In this document: positions 8,660 through 17,456 of the stretch, piece by piece | Position numbering within the stretch: the first letter of the stretch is position 1 | How the letters are laid out: each line of letters begins with the position of its first letter | From: a beta proteobacterium AAP51 | GTDB lineage: Bacteria; Pseudomonadota; Gammaproteobacteria; Burkholderiales; Burkholderiaceae_C | Length of the DNA stretch: 64,000 nucleotides | Assembly: GCA_001295905.1 (NCBI GenBank) | Contig: LJHT01000019.1 | Location: 124,001 to 188,000 of the forward strand | Direction: 5' to 3' | Made by a program: the position numbers and the translations under genes | The notes under the pieces: generated by a model | What the model was told of the DNA's origin: nothing | What the model saw: only the letters and a program-made list of their open reading frames with translations | Databases searched by the model: none

Positions 8660-9546
8660 TTTTTCGGCGCTTCCTTCTCGCCGGCGTAGAACACCCAGTA
8701 CTTCGAACTCCAGAAGCTGATGCCCGCCAGCGCCGCCACCAGCGCGAACAGCACCCAGCTCAGCGCCGAGCCATAGCCCAGGTTGAAGTAGCGGAAGCTC
8801 TGGTCGTAGATGTAGAGCGCCAGCACGTAGGTGCTGCTCAAGGGCCCGCCTTCCGTGACCATGTAGGGCGCGTTGAACTCCTGGAAGGCGTGCACCATCT
8901 GCATGATCACGTTGAAGAAGATCACCGGTGTGATCAGCGGCACCGTGATGCGCCAGAACTGCTGCGTGCGGCTGGCGCCGTCGATCTCGGCCGCTTCGTA
9001 AAGCGACTGCGGCACGTTCTGCAGCGCTGCCAGGAAGATGACCATGGCCGAGCCGAACTGCCACATGAACAGCAGCACGATGGTCCACATCGAGTAGTGC
9101 TCGTCGGCCAGCCAGGGCACGGGCTCGATGCCGAATTCAGCCAGGATGCCGTTGACCAGCCCGTTGCGCGCAAAGAGAAAGCGCCACAGCACCGCCACCG
9201 CGATGCTGCCGCCCAGGATGCTGGGCAGGTAGAAGGCGCTGCGGAAGAAGTTGATGCCGCGCAGCTTGAAGTTCAGCACGTGGGCCACGAAGAGCGCAAA
9301 GCCCACGCGCGCCGGCACCGCCAGCACCGCGAACCACAGCGTCACGCCCAGGCTCTTGGTGAAGAGCGGGTCTTCGGTGGCGAGCTCCTTGTAGTTCTGC
9401 AGGCCCACGTAGACCGGCGGGTCCATCACGTCGTACTGGGTGAAGCTGAGCGCAAAGCTCATCACGAAGGGGAAGAGCTTGAACAGCACCACCCCCAGCA
9501 CGAAGGGCAGGACGAACAGGAAGCCGAGACGCTTGTTCTCGTACAT
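8656..9546 (-). CDS. togM: Carbohydrate ABC transporter permease, MalF/UgpA type (TogM-like)
   Basis: 296 residues with six membrane segments; the first is LGFLFVLPFVLGVVLFKLF. The EAA loop is visible as LYEAAEIDGASRTQQFWRIT. The protein has the short UgpA-like form without a large periplasmic loop. It lies three bases after kduD and overlaps the second permease by four bases, so translation of the importer genes is probably coupled. Substrate assignment rests on the neighbouring oligogalacturonate lyase and KduD. Confidence 0.9.
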   Translation of the reverse strand: MYENKRLGFLFVLPFVLGVVLFKLFPFVMSFALSFTQYDVMDPPVYVGLQNYKELATEDPLFTKSLGVTLWFAVLAVPARVGFALFVAHVLNFKLRGINFFRSAFYLPSILGGSIAVAVLWRFLFARNGLVNGILAEFGIEPVPWLADEHYSMWTIVLLFMWQFGSAMVIFLAALQNVPQSLYEAAEIDGASRTQQFWRITVPLITPVIFFNVIMQMVHAFQEFNAPYMVTEGGPLSSTYVLALYIYDQSFRYFNLGYGSALSWVLFALVAALAGISFWSSKYWVFYAGEKEAPKK

Positions 9547-9549
9547 GGC

Positions 9550-10311
9550 TCAGCGGGCGAGCCAGCCGCCGTCGACGGCCACGGTGTAGCCGTTGACATA
9601 GTCGCTGGCCTGGCTGGCCAGGAAGACCACCGGCCCGGCCAGATCGTCGGGCACGCCCCAGCGGCCGGCGGGAATGCGTTCCAGGATGGACGCGTTGCGC
9701 CCTTCGTCGGCGCGCAGCGCGGCGGTGTTGTTGGTGGCCATGTAGCCCGGGGCGATGGCGTTCACGTTGATCTTGTGCGCCGCCCACTCGTTGGCCATCA
9801 ACCGCGTGATGCCCATCACGCCGCTCTTGCTGGCGGTGTAGCTGGGCACGCGCACGCCGCCCTGGAAGCTGAGCATCGAGGCCACGTTGATGATCTTCCC
9901 GCCCCGGCCCTGGGCCATGAACTGACGCGCCACGGCCTGGGCGAAGAAGAAGACCGACTTGAGGTTGATGTCGATGACGTCGTCCCAGTCCTTCTCGCTG
10001 AACTTGATGGCGTCTTCGCGGCGGATGATGCCCGCGTTGTTCACCAGGATGTCGACGCTGCCCGTCAGCTCGCGGGCGCGGGCCACCAGGCCCTCGATGC
10101 AGCCGATGTCGCTGAGGTTGGCGCGCAGGTCGAGGAAGCGCCGGCCCAGGGCCTCGATCTGGGCCTGCGTCTCGGTGGGGGCGCTCACGTTGACGCCCAC
10201 GATGTCAGCGCCCGCTTGCGCCAGAGCGCGTGCCATGCCTTGGCCCAGGCCGGTGTCGCAGCCTGTGACGATGGCCACCCGGCCTTGTAGTTGGAAGGTG
10301 TTCAGAACCAT
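9550..10311 (-). CDS. kduD: 2-dehydro-3-deoxy-D-gluconate 5-dehydrogenase KduD
   Basis: 253-residue short-chain dehydrogenase, the exact size of KduD, which reduces 2,5-diketo-3-deoxygluconate to KDG with NADH in the cytoplasm. It shows the cofactor motif TGCDTGLGQG, NNAG, the active-site YTASKSG and the C-terminal VDGGWLAR ending typical of KduD. The ATG at 10311 is preceded by a good ribosome site (GGAGA nine bases upstream). It is the first gene of the leftward operon, whose promoter region carries three overlapping or adjacent inverted repeats shared with divergent kdgF. No kduI isomerase gene, the step before KduD, is in this window. Confidence 0.93.
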   Translation of the reverse strand: MVLNTFQLQGRVAIVTGCDTGLGQGMARALAQAGADIVGVNVSAPTETQAQIEALGRRFLDLRANLSDIGCIEGLVARARELTGSVDILVNNAGIIRREDAIKFSEKDWDDVIDINLKSVFFFAQAVARQFMAQGRGGKIINVASMLSFQGGVRVPSYTASKSGVMGITRLMANEWAAHKINVNAIAPGYMATNNTAALRADEGRNASILERIPAGRWGVPDDLAGPVVFLASQASDYVNGYTVAVDGGWLAR

Positions 10312-10358
10312 GACGATTTTTCTCCGGTGTTCGTTCCGCGGCGGCGAGCCTAACCGAA

Positions 10359-10408
10359 TGAACCGGTGTTTCAGAATCATGGTTTCTAATTAGTGAACCG
10401 CTGTTTCT
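10359..10408. promoter_or_regulatory. Three-site operator array in the kduD/kdgF divergent promoter region
   Basis: Three 15-base inverted repeats fit GAAnCnnnGnTTC: TGAACCGGTGTTTCA at 10359-10373, AGAATCATGGTTTCT at 10373-10387 and TGAACCGCTGTTTCT at 10394-10408. Centres are 14 and 21 bases apart. This half-site (GAAAC-like) resembles operators of KdgR and other IclR proteins. The third site overlaps a possible weak -35 element for kdgF (TTTCTT 10404-10409 with TACAGT at 10427-10432). The same motif recurs between kdgK and udh. The sites are read directly; binding by the IclR protein at 769-1590 is inferred. Confidence 0.72.
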
Positions 10409-10463
10409 TTTTTATTGCGCCGTTGCTACAGTGCTTCTGAATCGACGTGCCGGAGACAAGCGC

Positions 10464-10796
10464 ATGAATCCCTACTTCCTCGATGCCGAGACCCCTTGGC
10501 ACGAACTCGGCGACGGCATCCGCCGCAAGATCGTCGGCCACACGCCCGGGCTGATGAGCGTGCTGGTGCAGTTCGACAAGGGCGCCGTGGGCACACCGCA
10601 TGCCCACGACGAGTACGACCAGATCGCCTACGTCATCAGCGGCGCCTTCGAGGCCGAGGTGGCCGGCGTCAAGCGCGTGCTGCGCCCAGGCGACGCCTTC
10701 ATCGCGCCGCGCCAGCACCTGCATGGTGTGGTGGCGCTGGAGGCCGGCAGCACCCTGCTCGACCAGTTCACCCCGCGGCGGGCCGACTACCTCTAG
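10464..10796 (+). CDS. kdgF: KdgF-type cupin, unsaturated uronate linearisation
   Basis: 110-residue single-domain cupin. KdgF proteins speed the ring opening of unsaturated galacturonate (product of oligogalacturonate lyase) to 5-keto-4-deoxyuronate. Metal-binding cupin motifs are visible: GTPHAHDEYDQIAYVISG (motif 1, two His and a Glu/Asp position) and a later His in APRQHLHGVVAL. The start ATG at 10464 has a strong ribosome site (CGGAGACAAG). It is divergent from kduD and shares its operator array. The 211 bases between it and the receptor gene are GC-rich and show no further gene or obvious promoter, so cotranscription with the receptor is possible. Confidence 0.87.
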   Translation: MNPYFLDAETPWHELGDGIRRKIVGHTPGLMSVLVQFDKGAVGTPHAHDEYDQIAYVISGAFEAEVAGVKRVLRPGDAFIAPRQHLHGVVALEAGSTLLDQFTPRRADYL

Positions 10797-11007
10797 CCCG
10801 CCGCCCCACGTTTCCGTGCCGGCGCGCACTGCAGCGCCCGGCACCGACTTCATGAGGCGCCCTGCGTGCGCCCGGCTTACCCGGCCCGGCCTGCCTTTCA
10901 CTGGCCGCAAGCCGTGCCCACCGACTGCACCGCGAAACCCGGGCAGGCCCCCCACAAGCGCCCTACAGGCGCGGGCCCGCCCCCCCTTTCACCCCATGGA
11001 GACAAAC

Positions 11008-13959
11008 ATGAAGCAGCGCCCCTCGCGCACCGCCATCGCCGCCGCCGCCCTGCTGGCCCTCGGCACCGCCCAGGCCCAGACGGCACCGGCCCCTGCCGCC
11101 AGCCCGGCCACCGCAGCCCCGGCCGCGCCAGCCGCCCAGCGCATCGAGATCACCGGCTTCCGCGCCTCGCTGGAAAGCGCGCTGAACAAGAAGCGTGAAG
11201 ACTCGGGCATCGTCGACGTCATCCGCTCGGAAGACATCGCCAAGTTCCCCGACACCAACCTGGCCGAGAGCCTGCAGCGCATTCCCGGCGTGGTGATCGA
11301 CCGCGACGCCGGCGAAGGCCGCAACATCACGGTGCGTGGCCTGGGTTCGGACTTCACCCGCGTGCGCATCAACGGCATCGAGGCGCTGGCCACCACCGGC
11401 GGCACCGACAGCAGCGGCGGCGCCAACCGCTCGCGCGGCTTCGACTTCAACGTCTTCGCGGCCGAACTCTTCAGCAGCATCACCGTGCGCAAGAGCTCTT
11501 CGGCCGATGTGGAAGAAGGCTCGCTGGGCGCCACGGTGGACCTGCAGGCCTCGCGCCCCTTCGACTTCCGCGAGCGCACCGTCAGTGTCTCGGTGAAGGG
11601 CCGCTACAACGACGTCGGCCGCAAGACCGACCCGCGCGTGGCCTTCCTGGCCAGCGACACCTTTTTTGACCGCAAGCTGGGCGTGCTGGTCTCGGGTGCC
11701 TACAGCAAGCGCAACCTGCTGGAAGAAGGCTTCAGCACCGTGCGCTGGGACAACGGCCCCAGCTCGGGCGGCTGGTGCGCCCCGCAGGGCGTATTGCCGG
11801 CCAACCCCACCACCAGCACCGCCACCACCTGCGGCCCGGCGGCGCAAGGCGTGGCACGCCTGCCCAACACGCCTGACAACGTGGCGGCCTACAACCTGGC
11901 CAGCAGCGCCAACAACTTCCACCCGCGCCTGCCCCGCTACGGCCGGCTGACGCACGAGCAAGACCGCCTGGGCCTCACCGCCGCCATCCAGCTGCGGCCG
12001 GCCGAGGGCACGCTGCTGTCGCTGGACGTGCTGTACTCCAAGCTGGAGGCCACGCGCCAGGAAGACTTCCTGCAGGCCATCAGCTTCAGCCGCAACGCGG
12101 GGCAGGGTGGCAAGCCGCAGACCAGCGTGCTGGAAGCCCAGTACGCGCCCAACGGCGCGCTGCAGTTCGGCCGCTACAACGGCGTGGACATTCGTTCCGA
12201 ATCGCGCTTCGACGAGCTCACCACCACCTTCACGCAGCCCAGCCTGACGCTGCAGCAGGACATTGGCGAGAACGTGCGCCTGTTCGCCCGCGTGGGCCGC
12301 GCCGAGAGCAAGTTCCGCAACCCGTTCCAGACCACCACCACGCTGGACGCGCTGAACGTCAACGGCTACAGCATCGACTTCCGCGGCAACGACCGCCTGC
12401 CCGTCATCAGCTATCCCTTCGACGTCACGCAGCCGGGCACCCTGAGCCTGGTCACCGTGCCCCAGGTGGCCACCGGCACGCAGCCGAGCACCATCACCAA
12501 CACCACGGCCAGCGAGATCCGCATCCGCCCGCAAGGCGCGAACAACATCAACGACGTGGCGCACTTCAGCGGCGAGTGGCAGGCCATTCCCGACAAGCTC
12601 ACGCTGAAGGCCGGCGTGGACTACAAGCGCTACACCTTCGACACCTTCGAGTTCCGCCGGGTCAACCAGAACGACACCATCTTCGCGCCGCCGGCCGGTA
12701 CCTCGCTGGCCAGCCTGACGACGCAGGTCACCGGCTTCGGCCGCGGCCTGGGCCTGCCTGCGGGCACGCCGACGAGCTGGGTCATCCCGAACCTGGCCGC
12801 CATCGCTTCCACCTACGACATCTACTGCAACTGCCTGAAGAGCGGCCCGGCCGGCGGCCCTGGCGACTTCACGCTGTCGTCCACCACCAATGGCAACGCA
12901 CGCGGCAACAACCGCCGCGTCGTGGAAACCGACCAGGGCGCCTACGTGCAGGCCGACTTCACCACCGAGGTCGCCGGCATACCCCTGCGCGGCAACGCCG
13001 GCGTGCGCGTGGTGCAGACCGAGCAGGCCGCCACCGGCTTCCAGGCCACGGGCGGCGGCACCGAGGTGACCGTGACGCAGACCTACACCGACACGCTGCC
13101 CAGCTTCAACCTCGCGGCCAACCTCACCGACGACTTCATCCTGCGCCTGGCCGCGGCCAAGGTGATGGCACGCCCGCAACTGGGCAACCTGAACCCCGGC
13201 GGCACCATCAGCACCACCGGCACGCTGAGCGTGACCAGCGGCAACCCGCAGCTTAAGCCCTTCCGCGCCACCACGGTGGACGCCAGCGGCGAGTGGTACT
13301 TCGCGCGCAACGCCTTCCTGGGCGTGGGCCTGTTCTACAAGGACATCAACACCTACATCCAGAGCCTGCGCAACAACATCCCGTTCAATGCCACCGGGCT
13401 GCCGCTGAGCCTGCTGCCGCCCAACTTCACTGGCGATGAAGTGTTCCAGGTCACCACGCCCATCAACACCGCAGGCGGCAAGCTCACGGGGGTGGAATTC
13501 AACTGGCAGCAGCCCTTCACCTTCCTGCCCGGCGCCTGGAAGAACGCGGGCTTCCTGCTGAACTACACCTACGTGAAGAGCAAGATCGACTACCAGGTCT
13601 CGCCCACCAGCACGCAGGTGATCCGCGACGACCTGCTGAACCTCTCGCCCAAGAGCTGGAACGCCACGCTGTACTACGACGATGGCACCTTCAGCGCGCG
13701 CGTCTCGGCCTCCTCGCGTTCGGCCTTCCTCACGCGCGTGCCGGGGCAGAACAACAACGACGTGGAAGGCAAGAACGCCAGCACCAACGTCGACGCGTCC
13801 ATCTCCTACAAGCTCACGCCCAACCTCGACCTCACCCTGGAAGGCGTGAACCTCACCAACGAGGCCAACGACCAGTTCATCAGCCGGGCGCGCAACAGCT
13901 CCGTGGTCTATCACAAGACCGGGCGCGAGTACCTGATCGGTGCACGCTACAAGTTCTGA
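11008..13959 (+). CDS. TonB-dependent receptor, probable oligogalacturonide/pectin-fragment uptake
   Basis: 983 residues. A signal peptide (MKQRPSRTAIAAAALLALG, ending near AQAQ) precedes an Ala/Pro linker, the plug domain (about 50-170: SLQRIPGVVIDRDAGEG, NITVRGLGSDFTRVRINGIE) and a 22-strand-type barrel ending in the aromatic residue of GARYKF. The motif FRASLESALNKKR after the signal is typical of carbohydrate-type receptors of the Xanthomonas/Caulobacter class. Ribosome site GGAG sits upstream of ATG 11008; an ATG four codons earlier (10996) is an alternative. Position between kdgF and the secreted pectinases suggests uptake of pectin fragments across the outer membrane. The ligand is inferred only from context. 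Confidence 0.9.
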   Translation: MKQRPSRTAIAAAALLALGTAQAQTAPAPAASPATAAPAAPAAQRIEITGFRASLESALNKKREDSGIVDVIRSEDIAKFPDTNLAESLQRIPGVVIDRDAGEGRNITVRGLGSDFTRVRINGIEALATTGGTDSSGGANRSRGFDFNVFAAELFSSITVRKSSSADVEEGSLGATVDLQASRPFDFRERTVSVSVKGRYNDVGRKTDPRVAFLASDTFFDRKLGVLVSGAYSKRNLLEEGFSTVRWDNGPSSGGWCAPQGVLPANPTTSTATTCGPAAQGVARLPNTPDNVAAYNLASSANNFHPRLPRYGRLTHEQDRLGLTAAIQLRPAEGTLLSLDVLYSKLEATRQEDFLQAISFSRNAGQGGKPQTSVLEAQYAPNGALQFGRYNGVDIRSESRFDELTTTFTQPSLTLQQDIGENVRLFARVGRAESKFRNPFQTTTTLDALNVNGYSIDFRGNDRLPVISYPFDVTQPGTLSLVTVPQVATGTQPSTITNTTASEIRIRPQGANNINDVAHFSGEWQAIPDKLTLKAGVDYKRYTFDTFEFRRVNQNDTIFAPPAGTSLASLTTQVTGFGRGLGLPAGTPTSWVIPNLAAIASTYDIYCNCLKSGPAGGPGDFTLSSTTNGNARGNNRRVVETDQGAYVQADFTTEVAGIPLRGNAGVRVVQTEQAATGFQATGGGTEVTVTQTYTDTLPSFNLAANLTDDFILRLAAAKVMARPQLGNLNPGGTISTTGTLSVTSGNPQLKPFRATTVDASGEWYFARNAFLGVGLFYKDINTYIQSLRNNIPFNATGLPLSLLPPNFTGDEVFQVTTPINTAGGKLTGVEFNWQQPFTFLPGAWKNAGFLLNYTYVKSKIDYQVSPTSTQVIRDDLLNLSPKSWNATLYYDDGTFSARVSASSRSAFLTRVPGQNNNDVEGKNASTNVDASISYKLTPNLDLTLEGVNLTNEANDQFISRARNSSVVYHKTGREYLIGARYKF

Positions 13960-13972
13960 AGGAGAGACCACC

Positions 13973-14599
13973 ATGATTCGCACGCTGAACCGGGTGCGGC
14001 TGGTGGGCCTGCTGGCGGCCGCCCTGGCCACCGGCTGTCTGCAGGCCGCTCCCCTGCACCTGACCGGGGCCACCGTCACCGGCACCGCCACGCTGAACGG
14101 AACGGCGCTGGCGCTGCTGGGTGCCGACAGCGGCTACCAGGCTGGCGCTGGCACCGGCACCACGGCGGTGGTGGGCGGTGCCGGCAACCACGAGTTCATC
14201 ACCGACGACGGTGACGTGGCCAACTTCGTCGACCCCTCGCTGCAGATCGACTTCGAGACCGGCGGCCTGCTGAGCTTCTTCGACAACACCGGGCTGGGCA
14301 CACCCGGCGGCCTGTACACCTTCAGCTTCGTCTTCAGCGGCCTGGCCGCGGCCATTGGCGATGTGGTGCTCGACCCGAGCGGTTGGACGGGCAGCGTGAG
14401 CTACGCCATCACCGCCCCCGACACCGTGAGCTTCACGCTCCAGGGCGTGCAGTTCGCGTCGCCTTTCGGCAGCTTCAGCGCCCAGCTGAACGCGGCCAGC
14501 GCCCAGGTGCCGCTGCCCGGCACGCTGGCCCTGGCGTGCCTGGCCCTGGCCCTGATGGCCCCGTTGGCTGCGCCTGCGCGCCGCCGCCAGGAGGTTTGA
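13973..14599 (+). CDS. Secreted protein with a PEP-CTERM-like sorting tail, function unknown
   Basis: 208 residues. It begins with an export signal (MIRTLNRVRLVGLLAAALATG) and ends with VPLPGTLALACLALAL followed by a hydrophobic run and ARRRQ, the tripartite motif-helix-arginine tail of PEP-CTERM proteins (the VPLP form of the PEP motif). Such tails are processed by exosortase and hold proteins at the envelope or in exopolysaccharide. The middle is Gly/Thr/Asp-rich and beta-like (FITDDGDVANFVDPS) and I do not recognise a catalytic fold. It is 13 bases after the TonB receptor and one base before the lyase fusion, which starts at a strong AGGAGG site inside this gene, so it is part of the pectin operon. 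A Cys at the signal end (ATGC) makes a lipoprotein an alternative. Confidence 0.75.
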   Translation: MIRTLNRVRLVGLLAAALATGCLQAAPLHLTGATVTGTATLNGTALALLGADSGYQAGAGTGTTAVVGGAGNHEFITDDGDVANFVDPSLQIDFETGGLLSFFDNTGLGTPGGLYTFSFVFSGLAAAIGDVVLDPSGWTGSVSYAITAPDTVSFTLQGVQFASPFGSFSAQLNAASAQVPLPGTLALACLALALMAPLAAPARRRQEV

Positions 14600-14600
14600 G

Positions 14601-17450
14601 ATGCACCGCCTCCTGACCGGCACCGCAGGTGCCGCGAGCACACTCGTCCTGACCTTGGGCCTGGTGTTCGCACACGCCCAGGCCCAGGCCCAGACCGACC
14701 CCGCCCGTCAGGCGGCCCCGGCCGACGGCTGGGCCGCCATGGCCGGCGGCACGCGCGGCGGCGCCAGCGCCGAAAGCGCCCAGATCTACACCGTGGCCAA
14801 CCGCGTGCAGCTGCAGGCCGCGCTGGACGACGGCGCGGGCCTGCCCAAGATCGTGAAGGTGGTCGGCACCATCGACATGAGCGAGGGCCGGCCCTACGTG
14901 AGCCGCGCCGACCAGGCCAGCCGCGGTAACGTGCGCCTGCCCAGCAACACCACGCTCATCGGTGCCGGCCCGGGCGCGGGCTTCGTCAATGCGCAGATCC
15001 TCGTCAGCGGGGTCTCGCAGGTCATCGTTCGCAACCTGAAGATCGTGGCGCCCTGCGACGTGGCGCCCACCTTCGACCCCAGCGACGGGGCGAACGGCAG
15101 CTGGAACGCGGCCTTCGACGCCATCTCGGTAGTCTCCAGCAACCACGTCTGGATCGACCGCAACACCATCACCGACGTGCCCGTCACCGACGACACGCTG
15201 CCCATCGAAAACGGCCAGGTGCGCCAGTGCCACGACGGCGCCATCGACATCACGCAGGCCAGCGATCACGTCACGGTCTCGTACAACGTGATCGAGATGC
15301 ACAACAAGACGATGCTGATCGGCGGCAGCGACAGCCACACGGGCGACGCCGGGCGGCTGCGCGTGACGCTGGCCAACAACGTCTTCCGTAACGTGGTGCA
15401 GCGCGCCCCCCGCGTGCGCTTCGGCCAGGTGCACCTCTTCAACAACCTGCACGTGGGCAGCCGCACGGCACAGCCCTACCCGCACAGCTACAGCGTGGGC
15501 GCTGGCAAGGCGGCGAAGATCAGCAGCACGGCCAACGTTTACAGCATCACCGGCGCGGCCCCCGGCTGCGCCAGCGTGGTGACGGCCACCACGCCCGACG
15601 CCGACAGCCGCTACTCGGACACCGGCAGCGTGCTCAATGGCGCGGCGCTGGGCCCCTGTGGCTTTGCAACGGATGTGGGCTGGAGCGTGCCCTACACCTT
15701 CCGTGCGCGGCCTGCCCACCTGGTGAGCGCGCACGTGCTGGCCACGGCGGGCGCGGGCCGCTTCAGCACCAGCATCAGCGGCACCGGCAACCAGGCCACG
15801 CCCCCGGGCACGCGTGCGCCGGCCACCGGCGAGATGGCCGCGCACACCGACACGCGCCTGAGCCTGGCCTTCGACAACGTGCCCACGCTCGGCACCAGCG
15901 GCTTCATCACCGTCCGCCGTGCCAGCGATGGCGTGGTGGTCGACACCATCGACATCAGCAACGCGCCTTCCGCGGGCGAGACGCAAACGGCGATTCCGCG
16001 CACGAACATGGAGATCGACGCCATCGCGCGCGGTGCCATGCCCGAGAACGCCGCGCTGGCGCGCTGGGTGTGGTACCGGCCCCTGCGCGTGTTCGGCAAC
16101 CGCGTGGAGATCCAGCTGCGCGACGGCAGGCTCGCGCACGGCACCGCCTACACGGTGAGCATCGACCCCGGTGTCATCAACGGCACCCTCTTCGGCCAGG
16201 CTTTCAACGGCATCGCGCCCGCTGATGGCTGGACCTTCACCACGCGGGCCGCCCCCAGCAGCTACACCAACCTCACGGTGGACGACACCGGCAGCACGGC
16301 CGATTTCCGCAGCCTGCAGGGAGCGCTGAACTGGGTGATGCGGCACTGCTCGCAGGGCAGTGCCACCAACGCCTTCGGCTGCAACACGCTGGCCACGCCC
16401 AAGCTCATCACCGTGGCCAACGGCCGCTACCGCGAGTTCAACATGCTGCGCCGCGTGCTGAACCTCACCATCCGCGGCGAGAGCCGCGAGGGCGTGGTGA
16501 TCGGCGATGTCAACTTCGAGAGCTTCAACAGCGGCAGCGGGGGCACTTCCGCCTCGCCCGGCACGGCGTTCACCACCGGTGGCCGCGTCGTCGGGCGCCG
16601 CATCCTGCTCGGGGGCCGTGCGTCGATGCTCGTGGAGAGCTGCGACCTGCTGACGCTGGAGAACTTCACCTTCGTCAACCCGCACCCGCGCGTCAGCACC
16701 TTCGACAACCAGGCCGAAGTCATCTACTTCAACACCAGCAGCAATGCGGCCGCCGGGCGCATGGTGGCCAGGCAGATGAGCTTCCTGAGCCAGCAGGACA
16801 CGCTGCAGCTCAAGGGCTATGTGTGGGTGTACCAGTCGCTGGTGGAAGGCAACGTCGACTTCATCTGGGGCGGCCCGATGGCGGCGCTGTTCGAGGACAG
16901 CGAGATCCGCTCGGTGCGCGACACCTCCAGCAGCTCGCCCGGTTTCATCCTGCAGGCGCGGGCCATCGCCGGGGACAAGGGCTTCGTCTTCCTCAACAGC
17001 CGGCTTACCGCCGGCCCCGGCGTGACGGCGGCCTACCTGGCGCGCAGCGGCGGCACCACCAGCAGCACCTACATCGACAACATCGCCTTCATCAACACAC
17101 GCATCGGACCGCACATCCTGCCCGTGGGCTGGTGCGTGGGCACCGGCACCAGCAGAACGGGCACCGGCACCGGCGCCTGCGGCACCAACCCGCCGCCCTG
17201 GGCCGGCACGGCCACTGGCGCGGCCACCGACGCCGCCGGCTGGCGCGAGTGGGGCAGCATGGACCTGGACGGCAACCCGCTGGACCTGAGCGCACGCCTG
17301 GGCAGCGCCACCGTGAACGTGGCGGGCACGCCGCGCAGCGTGGTGCTGGCCAAGCCGCTGGACAGCACCGTGGGCCTGAGCACGCGCGCCGAGGTGTTTG
17401 CCAACAGCACGGCCGGGGGCCTGCCAGCGGGCTGGAACCCGGTACCGTGA
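14601..17450 (+). CDS. Secreted pectate lyase (PL1) / pectinesterase (CE8) fusion, reversed order
   Basis: 949 residues. After a signal peptide (MHRLLTGTAGAASTLVLTLG ... AQAQ) comes a PL1 pectate lyase (about 40-385) with VWIDRNTITD, VIEMHNKTML and RxPxxR in QRAPRVRFG. An Ig-like spacer of the SbsA/Big_5 kind (about 395-550: LSLAFDNVP, YTVSIDPGVI, GWTFTTRA) follows. The pectinesterase (about 555-945) has ADFRSLQGALNWV, SQQDTLQLKG and GNVDFIWGGP. The usual LGRPW motif of CE8 is replaced by AYLARSGG, so the substrate pocket is divergent. Start ATG 14601 has an AGGAGG ribosome site. It would act outside the inner membrane on methylated homogalacturonan. Domain order is opposite to the fusion at 1680-4121. 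Confidence 0.9.
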   Translation: MHRLLTGTAGAASTLVLTLGLVFAHAQAQAQTDPARQAAPADGWAAMAGGTRGGASAESAQIYTVANRVQLQAALDDGAGLPKIVKVVGTIDMSEGRPYVSRADQASRGNVRLPSNTTLIGAGPGAGFVNAQILVSGVSQVIVRNLKIVAPCDVAPTFDPSDGANGSWNAAFDAISVVSSNHVWIDRNTITDVPVTDDTLPIENGQVRQCHDGAIDITQASDHVTVSYNVIEMHNKTMLIGGSDSHTGDAGRLRVTLANNVFRNVVQRAPRVRFGQVHLFNNLHVGSRTAQPYPHSYSVGAGKAAKISSTANVYSITGAAPGCASVVTATTPDADSRYSDTGSVLNGAALGPCGFATDVGWSVPYTFRARPAHLVSAHVLATAGAGRFSTSISGTGNQATPPGTRAPATGEMAAHTDTRLSLAFDNVPTLGTSGFITVRRASDGVVVDTIDISNAPSAGETQTAIPRTNMEIDAIARGAMPENAALARWVWYRPLRVFGNRVEIQLRDGRLAHGTAYTVSIDPGVINGTLFGQAFNGIAPADGWTFTTRAAPSSYTNLTVDDTGSTADFRSLQGALNWVMRHCSQGSATNAFGCNTLATPKLITVANGRYREFNMLRRVLNLTIRGESREGVVIGDVNFESFNSGSGGTSASPGTAFTTGGRVVGRRILLGGRASMLVESCDLLTLENFTFVNPHPRVSTFDNQAEVIYFNTSSNAAAGRMVARQMSFLSQQDTLQLKGYVWVYQSLVEGNVDFIWGGPMAALFEDSEIRSVRDTSSSSPGFILQARAIAGDKGFVFLNSRLTAGPGVTAAYLARSGGTTSSTYIDNIAFINTRIGPHILPVGWCVGTGTSRTGTGTGACGTNPPPWAGTATGAATDAAGWREWGSMDLDGNPLDLSARLGSATVNVAGTPRSVVLAKPLDSTVGLSTRAEVFANSTAGGLPAGWNPVP

Positions 17451-17456
17451 CAGGCC

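Noticed and set aside
10963-14091. Minus-strand open frame of about 1040 codons opposite the TonB receptor
   Set aside because: No domain or ribosome site and composition typical of an antisense shadow of a GC-rich gene.
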